Of a stretch of 64,000 nucleotides of DNA, positions 9,272 to 17,669 are shown piece after piece. The DNA is taken from the NCBI GenBank assembly GCA_014860665.1, contig JACZJI010000047.1:1-64000 (forward strand). The letters are read 5' to 3'. Under the pieces are notes generated by a model. It worked only from the letters and a program-made list of their open reading frames with translations. It was not told the DNA's origin and ran no database searches. Numbering within the stretch: position 1 is the stretch's first letter; the number at the start of each line of letters is the position of its first letter. A program made the translations under genes and the position numbers. The DNA comes from Bacteroidales bacterium. Lineage in GTDB: Bacteria; Bacteroidota; Bacteroidia; Bacteroidales; F082.

Positions 9272-9844
9272 GTTGTTTCTTTCAATTTCTTTAGAAGATT
9301 GTAAAGCTTTAATATATATAAATATAGTTAATCCAGTATTTTATGTTGGATTTGTCATGCAAAATTAAAAAAAATCCAACTCCATAATTTTAAGCCGTGT
9401 TGGTGTGTAAATTGACTTATCTGATAGATTTGATGATTTTGACTGTAATGTTCGAAAAAATTAAATGTTTTTGTCTGCCAAATTGAATTTTGAGATGTTC
9501 CATTCTTTTGAGGACTTATCTTATGCTTCATTTTAGAAAAAATTACTTTTTTGCGTATTGGATAAAATATGATACTATCCCATAAAATGGGGACAGTAAA
9601 GAAATAATGATATGTTTAGGAAAGTTGGTTTTCTAGAGACGTCCTTGCAAACACTGAAAAGGATTTCCGATTTCGGAAATTCTCCGTTTATGTAAATTAA
9701 AATAACCAATCTCTGATTTCGGGAATCTATAACTTAAACATTCAATTAAAAGCCAAAAAATTAAAATACATAATATTAGTTAGTTATGATGTGGTTGAAT
9801 GTTATTGTTTGTTATGGCATAACTGTTGTTGTGCGCTTCTAATC
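9272..9844. other. Gene-poor AT-rich intergenic stretch
   Basis: About 570 bp without a convincing gene. It holds the possible deoC promoter box (9360-9367), an imperfect palindrome at 9574-9597 with arms of the type ACTATCCCAT / ATGGGGACAGT, and a 7-bp inverted repeat TTTCCGA-TT-TCGGAAA at 9664-9679. No tRNA or known ncRNA is recognised. Confidence 0.5.
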
Positions 9845-9997
9845 ATGAAACCCATAGATTTAATAAAAGGTAAGAAGAACTTGAAGGTTAGGATACGCAG
9901 ATATTATAAGTGTAATCGTTGTGGTTATGTTTCAATTGTAAAGGATTCTTTTTGCCCTATTTGTATAAAAGATGGTTACAGCATAAAACTTAAGTAG
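9845..9997 (+). CDS. Small zinc-ribbon protein, hypothetical
   Basis: From ATG 9845 this encodes about 50 aa with two cysteine pairs, CNRCGY and CPIC, 14 residues apart, the spacing of a rubredoxin-like or ribosomal-type zinc ribbon. The rest is basic, with several Lys/Arg runs. A GTG at 9791 would add 18 residues rich in Cys and Trp that look unconvincing. The stop is one base from the next small ORF, so the pair may be a short operon ending at the hairpin at 10219. The family is not recognised. The intact cysteine pairs argue for a real gene, but the short length leaves doubt. Confidence 0.45.
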   Translation: MKPIDLIKGKKNLKVRIRRYYKCNRCGYVSIVKDSFCPICIKDGYSIKLK

Positions 9998-9998
9998 G

Positions 9999-10190
9999 AT
10001 GAAAGAAATGAAGTTGAATCAAACAGTTTCAGTTGAAGAAATCGCAATTGCGGGCTTGAAGAAGTTGGATGTTTCAGAAGTTTCAGCAAAAATCTACGAA
10101 AAAGGTGATAAGGTCTATTTTTTTGATGAAATGGATTCCAGCCATTATCGCCTTTTTTCAGTTATTCACAAGCGATCCTTTTTCCTTTAA
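9999..10190 (+). CDS. Small hypothetical protein
   Basis: A 63-aa reading frame follows the zinc-ribbon ORF after one base. An alternative ATG lies at 10008. The sequence is charged and soluble-looking, with no membrane segment or motif I recognise. Its C-terminus (HKRSFFL) runs into an arginine/phenylalanine tail that may be out of the original frame, so it could be a remnant. Support comes only from its tight placement and the terminator 29 bp downstream. Confidence 0.3.
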   Translation: MKEMKLNQTVSVEEIAIAGLKKLDVSEVSAKIYEKGDKVYFFDEMDSSHYRLFSVIHKRSFFL

Positions 10191-10218
10191 TCGGGCAGAA
10201 TGCCCAACTCCCGCCCAG

Positions 10219-10248
10219 AAAACCCACTACGTCCCTGTTGTGGGTTTT
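10219..10248 (+). terminator. Intrinsic terminator after the small ORF pair
   Basis: A 9-bp stem (AAAACCCAC with GTGGGTTTT) and a 12-nt loop are followed by a T run to 10250. Confidence 0.75.
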
Positions 10249-10339
10249 TTTATTTTCATGACCAACAAATAGCTACTTTCAACAAAAATGAAAAACAGTA
10301 TCTGAAAACTGATTTTTGTGTTGTTCAGGAATTTAAAAG

Positions 10340-11125
10340 TCAAAGATTCCTATTTACAATAGAATTAATATAGTAAAGGCCTTCGAGTGTTAATAATGGT
10401 TCGATAATCTTTATGTTTTTAGTAAGTGGTGCTATAACAGAGCTTAATCCACCGGTTGCAACTACAGTCAGTTTTTCGTGCAATTCTTCTTGTGTCCTTT
10501 CAATAATGGAATCAATTAATCCGGTAAATCCAAAGACAATTCCCGATTGAATAGCGTGAATGGTGTTTTCTCCTAAAACCGAAGGAGGAGGTGTCAGATG
10601 AATTTCTGGCAATTGTGCAGTTTTTCCGGCAAGGGCGTTTACAGCCGTTTTCAAACCTGGCGCAATGGCTACTCCTTTAATCTCAGCATTTCGTCCAATG
10701 GTTGTGAAAGTAAGTGCGGTCCCAAAATCAACAACGGTTGTAAGTTCTCCATACTTTTGAATCGCCGCTACTGCATTTGCAACGAGGTCAGCCCCAATCT
10801 CATAGGGATTCATTACTTTCACAGGCAAGTAGTTGTAGATGTCAGGATTAACGATGATTTGTTCTGCTTTTGGAAACAAACTAGTTAACATCTCTGAAAA
10901 TGGACGAACAAGCGACGGAACAACACTACTCAAAACAGTTTGTGTAATATCAGAGTTGCTGATTTTTCCTCCATCTAGCAGCGAACGAAAAATGACTTCG
11001 TATTCGTCTGCCGTTTTTAAATGGTCGGTTTGAATGCGCCAGTGATTTTTCCAATCGCCATGTTCATTCGCGCCGAAAACGATATTCGAATTTCCGATAT
11101 CGATCGCTAATAACAAATCTTTCAT
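10340..11125 (-). CDS. coaX: Type III pantothenate kinase
   Basis: CoaX phosphorylates pantothenate, the first step of coenzyme A synthesis; type III enzymes need a monovalent cation and resist CoA feedback. The 261-aa protein has the ASKHA phosphate loop AIDIGNSNIVFG at the N-terminus, the EIGADLVANAVAA segment with the catalytic Asp, VVDFGTALTFTTI and the GVAIAPGL loop. Length is normal for the family. It is separated from the tRNA upstream by a terminator, so it has its own promoter, though no good -7 box is visible. No other CoA gene is nearby. Confidence 0.94.
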   Translation of the reverse strand: MKDLLLAIDIGNSNIVFGANEHGDWKNHWRIQTDHLKTADEYEVIFRSLLDGGKISNSDITQTVLSSVVPSLVRPFSEMLTSLFPKAEQIIVNPDIYNYLPVKVMNPYEIGADLVANAVAAIQKYGELTTVVDFGTALTFTTIGRNAEIKGVAIAPGLKTAVNALAGKTAQLPEIHLTPPPSVLGENTIHAIQSGIVFGFTGLIDSIIERTQEELHEKLTVVATGGLSSVIAPLTKNIKIIEPLLTLEGLYYINSIVNRNL

Positions 11126-11163
11126 GCTATTCCTTTTTAGTGGTTCCGAAATTACATAAAAAG

Positions 11164-11196
11164 AAAAAGGGTTGACCTTTTAAGTCAACCCTTTTT
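11164..11196 (-). terminator. Terminator of the initiator tRNA gene
   Basis: A 13-bp perfect stem (AAAAAGGGTTGAC with GTCAACCCTTTTT) and a 7-nt loop start 2 bases beyond the tRNA 3' end on the minus strand and finish in a U run. Confidence 0.85.
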
Positions 11197-11198
11197 AG

Positions 11199-11270
11199 TA
11201 GCGGGGGCTGGATTCGAACCAACGACCTACGGGTTATGAGCCCGCCGAGCTACCACTGCTCCACCCCGCA
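11199..11270 (-). tRNA. Initiator tRNA-fMet (CAT anticodon)
   Basis: The minus strand folds as a 72-nt cloverleaf with anticodon CAT in the loop CTCATAA. Two features identify it as the initiator rather than elongator Met tRNA or tRNA-Ile2: three consecutive G:C pairs in the anticodon stem (GGG/CCC flanking the loop), and an unpaired 1:72 position (here U1 and U72, where E. coli has C1/A72). Acceptor pairs 2-7 are GCGGGG/CCCCGC. The D loop is short, and the 3' CCA is not encoded (the DNA reads CTA after the stem), so CCA-adding enzyme is required. A minus-strand TATCTTTG box lies at 11327-11334. Confidence 0.93.
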
Positions 11271-11312
11271 ATATATTTTTTGATTACAATGAACGTCTTA
11301 ATATACCCTCTT

Positions 11313-11320
11313 TAAATTTG
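11313..11320 (+). promoter_or_regulatory. Candidate -7 box for era
   Basis: TAAATTTG matches TAnnTTTG, 53 bp before the era ATG. A minus-strand box for the tRNA (TATCTTTG, 11327-11334) lies beside it, so the region looks like a divergent promoter. Confidence 0.4.
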
Positions 11321-11373
11321 GGAGTGCAAAGATATATTTTGTTTCTTTGCCAAACAAATTATTTTCAGAAAAA

Positions 11374-12255
11374 ATGTCGCACAAAGCAGGATTTGTCAAT
11401 ATTATTGGCTATCCGAACGTTGGGAAATCAACTTTAATGAATGCCCTGGTGGGTGAGAAACTCTCTATTATTACATCTAAAGCTCAGACTACCAGACATC
11501 GTATTTTGGGAATCGTGAATGGTGACGACTTTCAGATAGTTTACTCTGATACCCCTGGAATTGTTCGCGATCCGGCCTATAAAATGCACGAAAAGATGAA
11601 TAATTACATCGAAACAGCATTGATAGATGCCGATGTTATTCTTCTTTTGACTGAACCAGGCTTAAGATTTTCTGACGAAAAGATTTTACAGGGAGTGATT
11701 TCATCCACGGTTCCGGTTTTGGTATTGATTAATAAGATTGACCTTTCTAGTCAGGAAATAGTGGAAGAGCAGATTCAGTACTGGAGAGAAAAAATTCCTA
11801 AATCTGAGGTAATGCCAGTCTCGGCTCTACAACATTTTAATATTGAAAAAGTGTTTGACAGTATTCTGGAAAGACTTCCCGAAAGTCCTGCATATTATCC
11901 AAAAGATGAATTAACAGATAGAAGTGAACGATTTTTTGTTTCTGAGATGATCCGGGAAAAGATATTCCAGAACTATAAAAAGGAAGTGCCCTATTCAGTA
12001 GAGGTTGCAGTTGAACTTTTTCAGGAAACAGAAAAGCTGATTAAGATTTTTGCCATTATCTTTGTAGAAAGAGAATCCCAGAAAGCCATTGTTTTAGGTC
12101 ATAATGGAAGTGCTATTAAGAAAACAGGAACTATGGCTAGGGAAGCTATTGAAGAGTTTTTCGGAAAGAAAGTTTACCTGCAACTTACCGTCAAAGTGAA
12201 TAAAGACTGGCGCAACAATGATAAAACTCTGGAACGCTTTGGGTACGACCACTGA
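11374..12255 (+). CDS. era: GTPase Era
   Basis: Era is an essential GTPase that binds the 3' end of 16S rRNA and helps mature the 30S subunit at the membrane. The 293-aa protein has the G1 loop GYPNVGKST, G3 SDTPG, G4 NKID, and a C-terminal KH domain with the motif VERESQKAIVLGHNGSAIKK. The frame is open from a TTG at 11347, but ATG 11374 gives the usual start SHKAGFVNIIG. der follows after about 40 bp in the same direction, giving a two-GTPase unit that continues into the S4 gene. Confidence 0.96.
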   Translation: MSHKAGFVNIIGYPNVGKSTLMNALVGEKLSIITSKAQTTRHRILGIVNGDDFQIVYSDTPGIVRDPAYKMHEKMNNYIETALIDADVILLLTEPGLRFSDEKILQGVISSTVPVLVLINKIDLSSQEIVEEQIQYWREKIPKSEVMPVSALQHFNIEKVFDSILERLPESPAYYPKDELTDRSERFFVSEMIREKIFQNYKKEVPYSVEVAVELFQETEKLIKIFAIIFVERESQKAIVLGHNGSAIKKTGTMAREAIEEFFGKKVYLQLTVKVNKDWRNNDKTLERFGYDH

Positions 12256-12295
12256 TTGTTCTTCAAACTTGTATAAATCCAATAAAAAAACAGAG

Positions 12296-13609
12296 ATGAG
12301 TAATATTTTAGCCATCGTAGGAAGGCCAAATGTGGGAAAATCCACATTGTTTAACAGATTCACACAATCGTATTCTGCCATTGTGGAATCACAAAGTGGT
12401 GTAACGCGCGACAGGATTTACGGGAAGAGCGATTGGAATGGTGTTGAATTTTCTGTGATTGATACTGGCGGTTTCGTTCAAGGTTCGGATGATGTGTTTG
12501 AAGAGGAAATCAGAAAGCAGGTGCTGTTTGCTGTAGACGAAGCTGATGCCATCGTCTTTGTGGTGGATGCCCGTGCCGGAGTAAACCTTCTTGATGAGGA
12601 AGTTGCTGAAATACTGAGACGTTCAGGAAAAAAGATCTTTCTGGCTGCTAATAAAATAGATACGCCTAATCTCGAAGCATTGACCGGAGAATTTTACTCA
12701 TTAGGACTAGGCGATGTTTTTCCGGTTTCAGCTGTAACCGGAATGGGATCAGGTGACCTGTTGGACAAAGTGGTAGAATCCTTTGAGATTTCTGATAGTA
12801 ATAAGGAACCTGAGCCTGATTTGCCAAAAATTGCAGTGGTAGGACGTCCTAATGTTGGTAAATCTTCTCTGGTTAATGCTTTTTTGGGAGACGAAAGGAA
12901 TATTGTTACCTCGGTTGCCGGGACAACCCGCGATTCAATTTATACGCCTTTTAAAGGTTTTGGTCACGAATTTATGCTTGTTGATACAGCTGGGTTAAGA
13001 AAAAAAGGCAAAGTATACGAAAACATAGAATTTTATTCGACGTTGCGTACTATTCGCGCTATCGAAAATTCAGATGTCTGCATTGTGATGCTGGATGCAA
13101 GTCAGGGAATGGAAAAACAGGATATTAACATTTATCATCTTGCTGAAAAGAACAGAAAAGGAATTGTTATAGTTGTCAATAAATGGGATTTAGTAGAAAA
13201 AGGAAGCAATACACATCTCGAGTTTGAGAAAATTATTCGTGACCGTATAGCACCTTTCAATGATGTCCCGATTGTTTTTGTCTCGGTATCTGAGAAGCAG
13301 CGGATTCTAAAAATCCTGGATATTGCTGCCGAGGTTTATCAGAAACGTAGCCAGCGCATTTCAACTTCTGTGCTGAATGAAATTTTCTTACCTATTATTG
13401 AGTCTAACCCTCATCCTATGGCTTCTCGTGGTCGCTATATCAGGATAAAATATGTGATGCAACTTAAAACTGCTACACCTCAGTTTGTGTTTTTCTGTAA
13501 TCTTCCCAGTGAAGTAAAAGATCCTTACAAGCGATTTCTTGAAAATCAGCTCAGGAAGAAATTTGACTTTACAGGTGTTCCTGTGCAGTTATTTTTCAGG
13601 GAAAAATAA
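12296..13609 (+). CDS. der: Ribosome biogenesis GTPase Der (EngA)
   Basis: Der acts in 50S subunit maturation. The 437-aa product contains two tandem G domains, each with its own G1 loop (VGRPNVGKSTLF near residue 8 and VGRPNVGKSSLV near 180), G3 and NKxD motifs (NKID, NKWD), followed by the C-terminal KH-like domain. A longer frame from 12218 overlaps era and is not convincing, and ATG 12296 matches the family start (SNILAIVGRPN). The S4 gene starts eight bases after the stop, so era, der and the S4 gene are likely cotranscribed. Confidence 0.96.
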   Translation: MSNILAIVGRPNVGKSTLFNRFTQSYSAIVESQSGVTRDRIYGKSDWNGVEFSVIDTGGFVQGSDDVFEEEIRKQVLFAVDEADAIVFVVDARAGVNLLDEEVAEILRRSGKKIFLAANKIDTPNLEALTGEFYSLGLGDVFPVSAVTGMGSGDLLDKVVESFEISDSNKEPEPDLPKIAVVGRPNVGKSSLVNAFLGDERNIVTSVAGTTRDSIYTPFKGFGHEFMLVDTAGLRKKGKVYENIEFYSTLRTIRAIENSDVCIVMLDASQGMEKQDINIYHLAEKNRKGIVIVVNKWDLVEKGSNTHLEFEKIIRDRIAPFNDVPIVFVSVSEKQRILKILDIAAEVYQKRSQRISTSVLNEIFLPIIESNPHPMASRGRYIRIKYVMQLKTATPQFVFFCNLPSEVKDPYKRFLENQLRKKFDFTGVPVQLFFREK

Positions 13610-13617
13610 AAAGGAAA

Positions 13618-13998
13618 ATGGATAGCATTCGTCTTGACAAATGGCTTTGGACAGTTCGTCTGTTTAAAACACGTTCTCAGGCTACAGAAGCCTGCAACGG
13701 CGGGAGAGTTAAAATGGCTGGGGTGAACGCAAAACCATCAAAAGATGTCAGGGTGGGAGATCAGATCGATATCGTCCAAAGCGGTATCCGAAAATCGGTG
13801 CGTATCAAACAGATTGGTAATAATCGGGTGGGTCCGAAACTTGTTCCTGAATTGATGGAAGATTTAACACCGCCAGAAGAACTCGAGAAACTACAAATGG
13901 CACGTGAGATCAATTACGAATGCCGCCAACGTGGATCGGGAAGGCCATCAAAAAAAGATCGCCGGAATATTGATCGGTTAAAGAATCTTGATGGTTAA
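13618..13998 (+). CDS. S4-domain RNA-binding protein, Hsp15 family
   Basis: This 126-aa protein starts with an S4 RNA-binding domain (RLDKWLWTVRLFKTRSQA, then GGRVKMAG, about residues 4-65) and ends in a basic tail rich in Arg and Lys (RGSGRPSKKDRRN). That layout matches the Hsp15 (HslR) family, which in E. coli recognises stalled 50S subunits carrying nascent chains. The link to ribosomes fits its position right after era and der. A weak inverted repeat (GGTTAAT/ATTAACC, 13993-14027) overlaps its end and may act as a terminator. Confidence 0.87.
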   Translation: MDSIRLDKWLWTVRLFKTRSQATEACNGGRVKMAGVNAKPSKDVRVGDQIDIVQSGIRKSVRIKQIGNNRVGPKLVPELMEDLTPPEELEKLQMAREINYECRQRGSGRPSKKDRRNIDRLKNLDG

Positions 13999-14117
13999 TA
14001 TAGAAAAAGTGTCGATTGACATTAACCTTTTACTTTCAGGTCTAATTTTAGAATTTTTGTTTACGATAAGCCAAAATTAAATGGCTTTATTCTAATCGTT
14101 AACACACATGAATTCTT

Positions 14118-14125
14118 TAAATTTG
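14118..14125 (+). promoter_or_regulatory. Candidate -7 box for the nuclease-fold lipoprotein
   Basis: TAAATTTG, an exact TAnnTTTG match, 34 bp before the ATG at 14160. Confidence 0.42.
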
Positions 14126-14159
14126 CGTTTTTAGACAGTCCTGAAAATAACCCTGTATT

Positions 14160-15218
14160 ATGAAAAAATATTTACTTCTTCCGGTAATAAGTCTCCTTTT
14201 TCTTGTATTTATTGGAACTTCATGTACCAACAGTGAGCTGAAACCTTTTTCTGCTGCATTTTATAATGTTGAAAATTTATTTGATACTATTGATAACCCA
14301 GTGACCCGGGATGAAGATTATCTTCCGACAAGTGAGGTAAGCTGGAATACCAAAAGATATGATCTGAAACTGGAACATATTTCAAAGGTGATGTCATCAA
14401 TGGAGCCTGGTCATTTCCCTACAATTTTTGGTTTGGCAGAAGTAGAGAATCGTCAGGTGGTTGAAGATTTAATTAACACGGGTAAATTAAAGGAAGCAGG
14501 TTATAAGATTATTCACCAGGATAGTCCTGATAAGAGAGGAATTGATGTTGCCCTGTTGTACAATCCAAAGGTTTTTAAACCGCTGGTCACCCGGTTTATC
14601 AGACTGCATTTTCCGTCAGAAGCAGACTTCGTGACAAGGGATATCATCTATACAAAGGCTTTGGTTTATGGAATAGATACAGTGCATGTTTTTGTAAATC
14701 ATTGGGTATCAAGATATGGAAGTCAGGATCGTACAGATCCGCTCCGTAGGTATACGGGCCATGTTGAAAGGCTGATTTGTGATTCTATTTTCAATCAGCA
14801 GCCGCATGCTAACATTATTATTATGGGTGATTTAAACGATAATCCTACTGACCCGAGTATTCAGAAATCTTTAGGAGCTGTAGAACCAAAACAGCCATTT
14901 GAAAAGAAACAATTATTTGATCTTGGGGCTATTCCTTACAGCAAAGGTGAAGGAAGTTTGTATTATAAAGGTTGGGATTTGTTTGATCAGATCATCGTTT
15001 CTACTTCCATGGTTGCCGGTCACAATGGAATAAAAGTCGACTCGGATTCAGAAGAAATTTTCAAAAAGGAATGGATGCTATATCAATCTAAAAATGGTCC
15101 GGCTGTTCCTAATCGAACTTCATCTTCACGAAAATATTTTGGCGGTTATAGTGATCATCTTCCGGTTTTGGTGAAAATGAAAGTGGATTTAAGTGGTGAG
15201 ATTTTTACCATCATCTAG
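14160..15218 (+). CDS. Endonuclease/exonuclease/phosphatase-family lipoprotein
   Basis: A signal peptide ending in a lipobox-like GTSC (Cys near residue 22) targets this 352-aa protein to the envelope. The mature part has the endonuclease/exonuclease/phosphatase fold: FYNVENLFD with the metal-binding Asn, GLAEVENRQV with the catalytic Glu, GIDVALLY, NHWVSR, the MGDLNDNPTD catalytic Asp/Asn motif and the C-terminal YSDHLPV histidine. The substrate (nucleic acid, phosphoinositide-like or other phosphodiester) cannot be told. It appears to be monocistronic and convergent with trmO 39 bp away. Secreted EEP proteins of this kind are common in Bacteroidota. Confidence 0.88.
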   Translation: MKKYLLLPVISLLFLVFIGTSCTNSELKPFSAAFYNVENLFDTIDNPVTRDEDYLPTSEVSWNTKRYDLKLEHISKVMSSMEPGHFPTIFGLAEVENRQVVEDLINTGKLKEAGYKIIHQDSPDKRGIDVALLYNPKVFKPLVTRFIRLHFPSEADFVTRDIIYTKALVYGIDTVHVFVNHWVSRYGSQDRTDPLRRYTGHVERLICDSIFNQQPHANIIIMGDLNDNPTDPSIQKSLGAVEPKQPFEKKQLFDLGAIPYSKGEGSLYYKGWDLFDQIIVSTSMVAGHNGIKVDSDSEEIFKKEWMLYQSKNGPAVPNRTSSSRKYFGGYSDHLPVLVKMKVDLSGEIFTII

Positions 15219-15257
15219 GAAAGGAATTTCCTTATTAATATGCTTTTCTGGGAAAAT

Positions 15258-15728
15258 CTATTTTTCTGAAGACCAATAGTTTTTCATTAATTCTCTTGTC
15301 CATTCTGGTTGATGGACGTTTCCTTTTGGCAGAAATTCCTCGAATACAGGTTTAATGTCAAGTATGGGAGTTCCATCAATAGCATCAAAATTTGTAACAA
15401 AAAGTTTGCGATCAGTTTTTTTTATCAAATTCACAGTCGTCAATCCGATATGATTTGGTCTGTCCTTTTTACGTTGGGCAAAAATCCCAACCTTTGGCCA
15501 GTCGGGGTTTTCTCTTGGATGCTCGCTTCCTGTTACTGTTTTCTCAGCTTTATCAAAGAAATAAATTATTTCCAAATGAGAAAAAGCCTCAATACTGTCA
15601 AGGGCTTCAGAGGGAATGCCTTCCGCTAATTCAATTTCAGAAAGTATGTTACCCCAGTTATCATCAATTTTCTCCTTCCTGCTATTTTTGACATACGCAA
15701 CAGGTTGAAGTATAATATCTTCTATCAT
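15258..15728 (-). CDS. TsaA/TrmO-like tRNA methyltransferase
   Basis: The 156-aa protein belongs to the TsaA-like family, whose characterised member TrmO N6-methylates t6A at position 37 of threonine tRNAs using S-adenosylmethionine. The family core appears here as FAQRKKDRPNHIGLTTV, then the NFDAIDGTPILDIKP motif. It lacks the C-terminal extension of E. coli TrmO, as many short homologues do, so catalytic equivalence is inferred. It is the last gene of the purA - CYTH - trmO leftward series, 36 bp after the CYTH gene. Confidence 0.85.
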   Translation of the reverse strand: MIEDIILQPVAYVKNSRKEKIDDNWGNILSEIELAEGIPSEALDSIEAFSHLEIIYFFDKAEKTVTGSEHPRENPDWPKVGIFAQRKKDRPNHIGLTTVNLIKKTDRKLFVTNFDAIDGTPILDIKPVFEEFLPKGNVHQPEWTRELMKNYWSSEK

Positions 15729-15764
15729 TATTTTTTGAATAAATTAATAATCGTAATTAAAAAT

Positions 15765-16235
15765 TTACCACGTTTTATAAGGATGTTTGGCAAGGAACGA
15801 ATTGTAATATCTAATATCATTAGTTACTTCTTTTCCAAGCCAATTAGGTTTTTCAAAAGGAAAATCTTCTCGTGGCAGTTCTATTTCTGCCAAGAAAAGG
15901 CCTTCGTTTTCATCGTAAAATTCGTCTACTTCAAAAACGAGATATTCTTTTGTAGGTATGATATATCTGGTTTTATTGACAACACCAGGTTCGCAGATTT
16001 TTAGAAGTTCAAGTGCTTCATCATGTGGAATTTCCTTTTCCCATTCAAATCGGGTCATTCCCGTTTTGTTAGGTTTTCCTTTAATTGTCAAGTAAGCTTT
16101 GTCGTTCCAGATTCTTACACGGACTGTCCTTTCAGGTAATGAAGAAAGATATCCCTGAACGATTCGAATACTTTTGGTGGCTCTGTTTTTAAATTCACCA
16201 TCAACCAAAAACTTCTTTTCGATTTCTAGGGGCAT
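15765..16235 (-). CDS. CYTH-domain phosphatase/cyclase-like protein
   Basis: A 156-aa single-domain protein of the CYTH superfamily. The signature ExExK occurs at the N-terminus (LEIEKKFLV), and the tunnel residues follow as RVRIWNDKAYLTIKG, FEWEKEIP and the acidic FEVDEFYDENEGLFLAEIEL. Short bacterial CYTH proteins hydrolyse inorganic triphosphate or thiamine triphosphate, and a few are adenylate cyclases; which applies here is not evident. It sits 36 bp downstream of purA and upstream of trmO. Confidence 0.88.
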   Translation of the reverse strand: MPLEIEKKFLVDGEFKNRATKSIRIVQGYLSSLPERTVRVRIWNDKAYLTIKGKPNKTGMTRFEWEKEIPHDEALELLKICEPGVVNKTRYIIPTKEYLVFEVDEFYDENEGLFLAEIELPREDFPFEKPNWLGKEVTNDIRYYNSFLAKHPYKTW

Positions 16236-16271
16236 GACGTTTTTCAGGCAACTTTGCCTGATTCTTTTTAA

Positions 16272-17561
16272 TTATCTCATTAATGTTTGTTTCCGGTCCG
16301 GACCAACAGAAACAAGGTTTATCGGCACACCGACCTCTTTTTCAATAAAAAGAATATAATCTTTTAAACTCTGTGGCAAATCATCGAAAGTGTAAACATT
16401 CTCCAGATTTTCTTCCCATCCGGGGACGGTCTTATAAACGGGTTCGATATTTTCATCACTGCATTCGTAAGGAACGTGGTCAGTCAGTTTCCCATTGATT
16501 TTATAATGGGTAGCAACTTTTATTTCCTTGAAACCTGAAAGTACATCTACTTTCATCATTTTCAGCTCTGTAACACCATTTATCATGACAGCGTATTTCA
16601 ACGCTGGAAGATCAAGCCAGCCGCAACGGCGTGGCCTGCCTGTTGTTGCACCAAATTCCTGCCCTTTCTTTCGCAATTCTTCGCCAGTTGCATCCATTAA
16701 TTCGGTAGGGAAGGGACCACTACCAACACGTGTGCAATAAGCTTTGAAAATACCAAAAACTTTGCCCACGTTGCCTGGAGCAACGCCTAATCCATTACAA
16801 ACACCAGCACTTGTTGTGTTTGATGATGTCACGAATGGGTAAGAGCCAAAATCGATATCCAGCATGGTTCCCTGAGCACCTTCAGCAAGGACTTTCTTAT
16901 TTTCAAGAACTGCCTGATGAATAAAATATTCACTATCGATTCTTTCAAATTCCCTAAGTAAGTCCAGTTTTTTTAACCAGATGCTCTCATATTCTTCAAA
17001 CCCTAATCCTTCTATCTTTGTTTGAATGAATTCAGGATCATACATAGAAGCAAGTTTAAAGTGTCTTTCCCTTGCTTCCTGATATTTTTCTGTAAAATTG
17101 GGATTGTCAATGTCTCCAACACGAATTCCGTTTCTTGAAATTTTATCTGTATAAGCTGGACCGATTCCCTTTAAAGTGGATCCTATTTTTCGATCTCCTT
17201 TTGCCTTTTCATATACAGCATCCAGCAAACGATGGGTGGGCAGAATCAGATGTGCTTTCCTTGATAAAAGCACTTTTTTTTTAATGTCAATACCGGTCGG
17301 TTTGATATCTTCAATTTCTTTGTCAAGAATAAATGGGTCGATGATAACCCCGTTGCCGATTACATTAATACTTTTTGGGTTAAAAATGCCGGAGGGTATG
17401 GTATGCAGGACGAATTTTTTGTTTTCAAATTCGATGGTATGACCTGCGTTTGGGCCACCCTGAAACCGAGCTACAACATCATAGTCGGGGGTAAGTACGT
17501 CAACAATTTTTCCTTTTCCTTCATCTCCCCACTGAAGGCCCAACAGAATGTCTATCTTCAT
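16272..17561 (-). CDS. purA: Adenylosuccinate synthetase
   Basis: PurA joins IMP and aspartate with GTP to make adenylosuccinate in AMP synthesis. The 429-aa protein has the GTP loop LGLQWGDEGKGKIVD at the N-terminus, the IMP-binding GGPNAGHTIEF, the GTMLDIDFGSYPFVTSSNTT core and the C-terminal guanine-recognition region near VSVGPDRKQT. Length is normal. It follows fur leftward, with a promoter-like box in the 108-bp gap, and precedes the CYTH gene by 36 bp. Confidence 0.97.
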   Translation of the reverse strand: MKIDILLGLQWGDEGKGKIVDVLTPDYDVVARFQGGPNAGHTIEFENKKFVLHTIPSGIFNPKSINVIGNGVIIDPFILDKEIEDIKPTGIDIKKKVLLSRKAHLILPTHRLLDAVYEKAKGDRKIGSTLKGIGPAYTDKISRNGIRVGDIDNPNFTEKYQEARERHFKLASMYDPEFIQTKIEGLGFEEYESIWLKKLDLLREFERIDSEYFIHQAVLENKKVLAEGAQGTMLDIDFGSYPFVTSSNTTSAGVCNGLGVAPGNVGKVFGIFKAYCTRVGSGPFPTELMDATGEELRKKGQEFGATTGRPRRCGWLDLPALKYAVMINGVTELKMMKVDVLSGFKEIKVATHYKINGKLTDHVPYECSDENIEPVYKTVPGWEENLENVYTFDDLPQSLKDYILFIEKEVGVPINLVSVGPDRKQTLMR

Positions 17562-17612
17562 AATAGTGCATTAAAAATGCCCTGCAATAATACAGGGCGT
17601 ATCATTTCAGGG

Positions 17613-17620
17613 CAAAGTTA
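17613..17620 (-). promoter_or_regulatory. Candidate -7 box for purA
   Basis: The minus strand reads TAACTTTG (TAnnTTTG), 51 bp ahead of the purA ATG and downstream of the fur stop. Confidence 0.4.
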
Positions 17621-17669
17621 AAAAGAACCTCTTAATATGAATCTAAAAATTTGATTTTCTTTAGATCAA

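Noticed and set aside
9574..9597. Imperfect palindrome resembling insertion-sequence ends
   Set aside because: Arms are imperfect and no transposase or target duplication is visible, so an insertion-sequence remnant cannot be supported.
10069..10272. Plus-strand frame of 67 codons
   Set aside because: Runs through the terminator at 10219-10248 in a different frame from the small ORF, so it is not a gene.
15219..15257. AAGGAA/TTCCTT short inverted repeat between convergent genes
   Set aside because: The stem is only about six pairs with almost no loop, too weak to call a terminator.
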